A DNA stretch of 64,000 nt from Chitinophaga qingshengii (lineage in GTDB: Bacteria; Bacteroidota; Bacteroidia; Chitinophagales; Chitinophagaceae), in the NCBI RefSeq assembly GCF_014529935.1, contig NZ_JACVFC010000001.1:3038001-3102000 (forward strand), given 5' to 3'. This document shows positions 61,457 through 64,000 of this stretch, piece by piece. The notes beneath the pieces were generated by a model. The model was not told the origin of the DNA, made no database searches, and saw only the letters and a list, made by a program, of their open reading frames with translations. Each line of letters begins with the position of its first letter. Positions within the stretch are counted from its first letter, which is position 1. Both the position numbers and the translations under genes were made by a program.

Positions 61457-62473
61457 TTACGCGGAGCCCCGTATGATAAATCTTCCCGGCAGCTCCACCG
61501 CCGGCTCCTTTATAGGCGTGGGCTTTTTACCTAACTGCTGCATCAGCATGGCAATGGCGGTCTTCGCGATTCCTTCGATAGGCTGCTCTATCACCGAAAT
61601 ACCGGGCGGATAAAGGCGGAAAATATCATGGTCGTCGAAACAAATCACCGACAGATCATCGGGCATCCGGAGCCCCAGACGGGCAATAGCCTCCAGTCCC
61701 AGGATACCGAGATAATTGGTGGCAAAAAATATCGCTTCAATATCAGGATTGCTTTCAATAAACTGCTGCATTTCCTGCAGGGAATCTTCCCGGAACTTAT
61801 GATACTTGAGGTGCAACACATGTTTCTTACGCAGCGGCAGTTTGTGTTCTTTCATGGCAGACACATAGCCGCGCAGGCGCTCCTGTAACTGGATCAGTTT
61901 CACATCTACCGTTACAAAAGCGATACGGGTAAAACCCTTGCTGATCAGGTGTTTCATTCCTTGCTGCACACCCCCGAAATTATCAATCAGCACATAAGGC
62001 GCCTTGATAGACGGAAAGTAGCTATCCATCAGCACGACCGGCTTATGATGCTGTACCAGCTGCTGTATCTCCTTTTCCATGCCCGGCGCAGGGGTAATCA
62101 GATAACCGTCTACCATCTGCCGGCCCAGCATGCGGATCAGTTCTCCACCTTTCTGGGCATTGTTTTCCGTACTGCAATACACCACATTGTAGCCCATCAG
62201 CTCTGCTTCCGTTTCGATGGTTTTAGCGAGACTGGCAAAGAAGCTGCCGGAGATACTTTCCACAATGAGACCCAGGGTTTTAGACTGACCGGTGCGCAGG
62301 TTAACGGCCACCCGGTGAGGCTCATAACCCGACTTTTCCACTACCTGAATAATTTTGGCCGCGACTTCATCGCGTATCCGCATCTGCTTCCCTTTCCCGT
62401 TAAGTACAAAAGATACCGTGGAAGGTGCCACACCGGCCATTTTGGCAACATCCTTAAGCGTTAGTCTCTTCAT
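61457..62473 (-). CDS. LacI-family transcriptional regulator
   Basis: This 338-residue regulator has the LacI helix-turn-helix at the N-terminus (LTLKDVAKMAGVAPSTVSFVLNG, 3-26), a hinge (AVNLRTGQSKTLGLIV, about 58-74) and a periplasmic-binding-protein-like sugar domain (about 65-335, SVICFDDHDIFRLYPPGISVIEQP). It should bind a palindromic operator and release it on binding a sugar. It precedes two GH92 mannosidase genes on the same strand, so mannose or a manno-oligosaccharide is a reasonable effector, by inference. Confidence 0.92.
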   Translation of the reverse strand: MKRLTLKDVAKMAGVAPSTVSFVLNGKGKQMRIRDEVAAKIIQVVEKSGYEPHRVAVNLRTGQSKTLGLIVESISGSFFASLAKTIETEAELMGYNVVYCSTENNAQKGGELIRMLGRQMVDGYLITPAPGMEKEIQQLVQHHKPVVLMDSYFPSIKAPYVLIDNFGGVQQGMKHLISKGFTRIAFVTVDVKLIQLQERLRGYVSAMKEHKLPLRKKHVLHLKYHKFREDSLQEMQQFIESNPDIEAIFFATNYLGILGLEAIARLGLRMPDDLSVICFDDHDIFRLYPPGISVIEQPIEGIAKTAIAMLMQQLGKKPTPIKEPAVELPGRFIIRGSA

Positions 62474-62752
62474 TCGTGCTTGTTAATTTGATTGGTTTTC
62501 TGTTTACATCTCCCCTTATGATTACAGGTTTGGTCGCCGGATACGTCGGGGATGCAACGGCACGGAAATTACAAAAAACTGTTAAAACATTACAAACTAC
62601 CCGCAAATTGGCTATCTTACAACAGCGCGGTCGGGCATGTGGATACTATCAGCCTGTAATATGCGTTATTCTTTTATTAAACATACATAAGTACCGGCGT
62701 GACAGCCAACTTACAACTGGTATTGTAGCCAACTTAGTTTTTACATAACTAT

Positions 62753-63826
62753 ATGAAGCAACTCACCCATCTTACTGATCCTGTTTACGTCAAACCGGCC
62801 CACGAAACAGTTTTCGACAGGCTTTTCAAGTCCATGATCCGCGATGAGCGTGATCTTCCCTTCGTATACCTTACCTTGAAAATTACCTTCACGCTGTGGC
62901 CGCTCGCTATCCTGATGTACTGGCCTGGTGTGAACAACTGGTTATGGTGGGCCGCTGCTATCGCTTATCAATTTTTCAACAATATCACTTTCAAAGGACC
63001 TTTTGGCCTGATGCTTCATTGTACCAGCCACCGCGCCTTCTTTGAAAAAAAATACGGTTTTCTCAACAACTATCTCCCCTGGGCAATAGGGCCGCTGTTT
63101 GGTCAAACGCCGGAATCCTACTACTCTCACCATATTGGCATGCACCATCCGGAGAACAATATGCCGGATGATGACAGCAGTACCATGATGTACCAACGCG
63201 ATTCTTTCCGGGGATTCCTGCACTACCTCTGGTCATTTGTGACTTTTGGCGTGTATGATACAGCCAAATACCATATCCGCAAAAAAAGGAATAAACTGAT
63301 GGTGAAACTGGTCCGTGGCGAAATGTTATTCATCGGCGCCTGTGTAGGTCTTTCCTTTATCAACTTCCCCGCTACGTTTGTCGTGTTCATCCTGCCTTTT
63401 ATCATCTCCCGTATTATTATGATGGTGGGCAACTGGGCACAACATGCCTTTATCGACGCAGAAGATCCGGATAACTGCTACAAAAACAGTATTACCTGTA
63501 TCAATACCAAATACAACCATAAATGCTGGAATGATGGTTATCATATCAGTCACCACGTAAAACCCAGCATGCACTGGACCGAGCACCCGGTATATTTCCG
63601 TAAAACGCTGGATGAGTATATCAGCAACGATGCCATCGTATTTGATGGTATTCACTTCCTGCATGTATGGTTGTGGTTGATGACCAAACGATATGACCTG
63701 CTGGCCAAACATTTTGTCAATATCGGCGATCGTTTCCAGTCAGACGCAGAAATCATTTCTTTCCTGAAACAACGTACGCTTCGTATCAGTGCTGTGCCGG
63801 AGACCGCCGCGGCAGCCGCTGCCTAA
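62753..63826 (+). CDS. Membrane fatty acid desaturase family protein
   Basis: This 357-residue membrane protein has three histidine boxes that bind two irons: HCTSH (near 90), HHIGMHH (near 126) and HHVKPSMHWTEH (near 266). Membrane helices flank them (about 45-75, 90-110, 190-225). It inserts a double bond or a hydroxyl into an acyl chain; the long HHIGMHHPENNMPDDDS loop may help define the substrate. It is alone on the plus strand, with a terminator after it. The ATG at 62753 gives the expected start. Confidence 0.9.
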   Translation: MKQLTHLTDPVYVKPAHETVFDRLFKSMIRDERDLPFVYLTLKITFTLWPLAILMYWPGVNNWLWWAAAIAYQFFNNITFKGPFGLMLHCTSHRAFFEKKYGFLNNYLPWAIGPLFGQTPESYYSHHIGMHHPENNMPDDDSSTMMYQRDSFRGFLHYLWSFVTFGVYDTAKYHIRKKRNKLMVKLVRGEMLFIGACVGLSFINFPATFVVFILPFIISRIIMMVGNWAQHAFIDAEDPDNCYKNSITCINTKYNHKCWNDGYHISHHVKPSMHWTEHPVYFRKTLDEYISNDAIVFDGIHFLHVWLWLMTKRYDLLAKHFVNIGDRFQSDAEIISFLKQRTLRISAVPETAAAAAA

Positions 63827-63850
63827 TATATTGATATTTACTTATTTGAT

Positions 63851-63890
63851 AAGGCCTGAAATCAGTGCTGATTTCAGGCCTTATTTCTTT
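63851..63890 (+). terminator. Terminator of the desaturase gene
   Basis: A perfect 15-bp stem AAGGCCTGAAATCAG/CTGATTTCAGGCCTT with a 2-base loop is followed by ATTTCTTT. It lies 24 bases after the stop. Confidence 0.88.
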
Positions 63891-64000
63891 AATACCCGGT
63901 GTTTTCCTCCTTGATGGGATGAAAAATTAACACTTTATAACATTCATATCCTGCCCCATACAGGCATAACTATTATCAAACCCGCCACCACACAGCATTT

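Noticed and set aside
62476..62748. 90-codon plus-strand frame between LacI and desaturase genes
   Set aside because: It fills a divergent promoter region exactly and has no domain features.

Overview
The window reads as a chromosomal stretch of a Bacteroidota species, most likely a glycan-degrading member of the Chitinophagaceae (Chitinophaga-like). Three things point there: two SusC/SusD pairs, one with an ECF sigma factor and FecR; several promoters of the Bacteroidota type (-33 TTG/TTTG, -7 TAnnTTTG); and an oversized SecA with a SEC-C tail. The genus is inferred; there is no rRNA gene in the window. No prophage, transposase or CRISPR array was seen.

Layout. 1-600: truncated lipoprotein gene. 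750-824: tRNA-Pro. 980-2941: a quinone-oxidoreductase-like enzyme divergent from an AraC regulator. 2919-10765 (minus): a sulfatase-type polysaccharide utilisation locus (SusC, SusD, two tandem formylglycine sulfatases). 11355-12890: a secreted beta-helix protein. 12944-15110: a Gre-like factor, tRNA-Ser and a membrane protein. 15223-17595: dnaA, a probable replication origin, and a DUF3127 protein with an SSB-like acidic tip. 17756-25180: FAD dehydrogenase, an ABC-2 exporter, nitronate monooxygenase-like enzyme, a sugar nucleotidyltransferase and glyA. 25357-28197: an autoregulated-looking GntR/ABC operon with a perfect operator at the start site. 28370-34124 (minus): M20 amidohydrolase, SPOR protein, deoC and secA.

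34465-43356 (minus) is a second nutrient-uptake locus: ECF sigma, FecR, a transducer-type SusC with an STN domain, SusD, a DUF4843 lipoprotein and a PKD-like lipoprotein. Divergent from it, 43835-51709 (plus) is a cluster that looks like a 3-keto-glycoside pathway: Gfo/Idh/MocA oxidoreductase, TIM-barrel isomerase, lipoprotein cytochrome c, DUF1080 protein, ThuA protein, and a 1135-residue lipoprotein fusing ThuA, a PQQ-type sugar dehydrogenase, PKD and cytochrome c. The fusion repeats in one chain the domains of its separate neighbours. I regard this as the most interesting system in the window.

51774-56130 is less GC-rich by eye: a TonB-C-like protein, a cysteine-rich putative metalloprotease and a polysaccharide lyase. 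56476-62473 (minus) has two GH92 mannosidases and a LacI regulator. 62753-63826 is a fatty acid desaturase.

A recurring theme is intergenic inverted repeats built from short A/T-rich or GCAAAG-type words. Some run into the last codons of genes (21657-21762) and related words recur at distant sites (46081-46135, 47470-47535).
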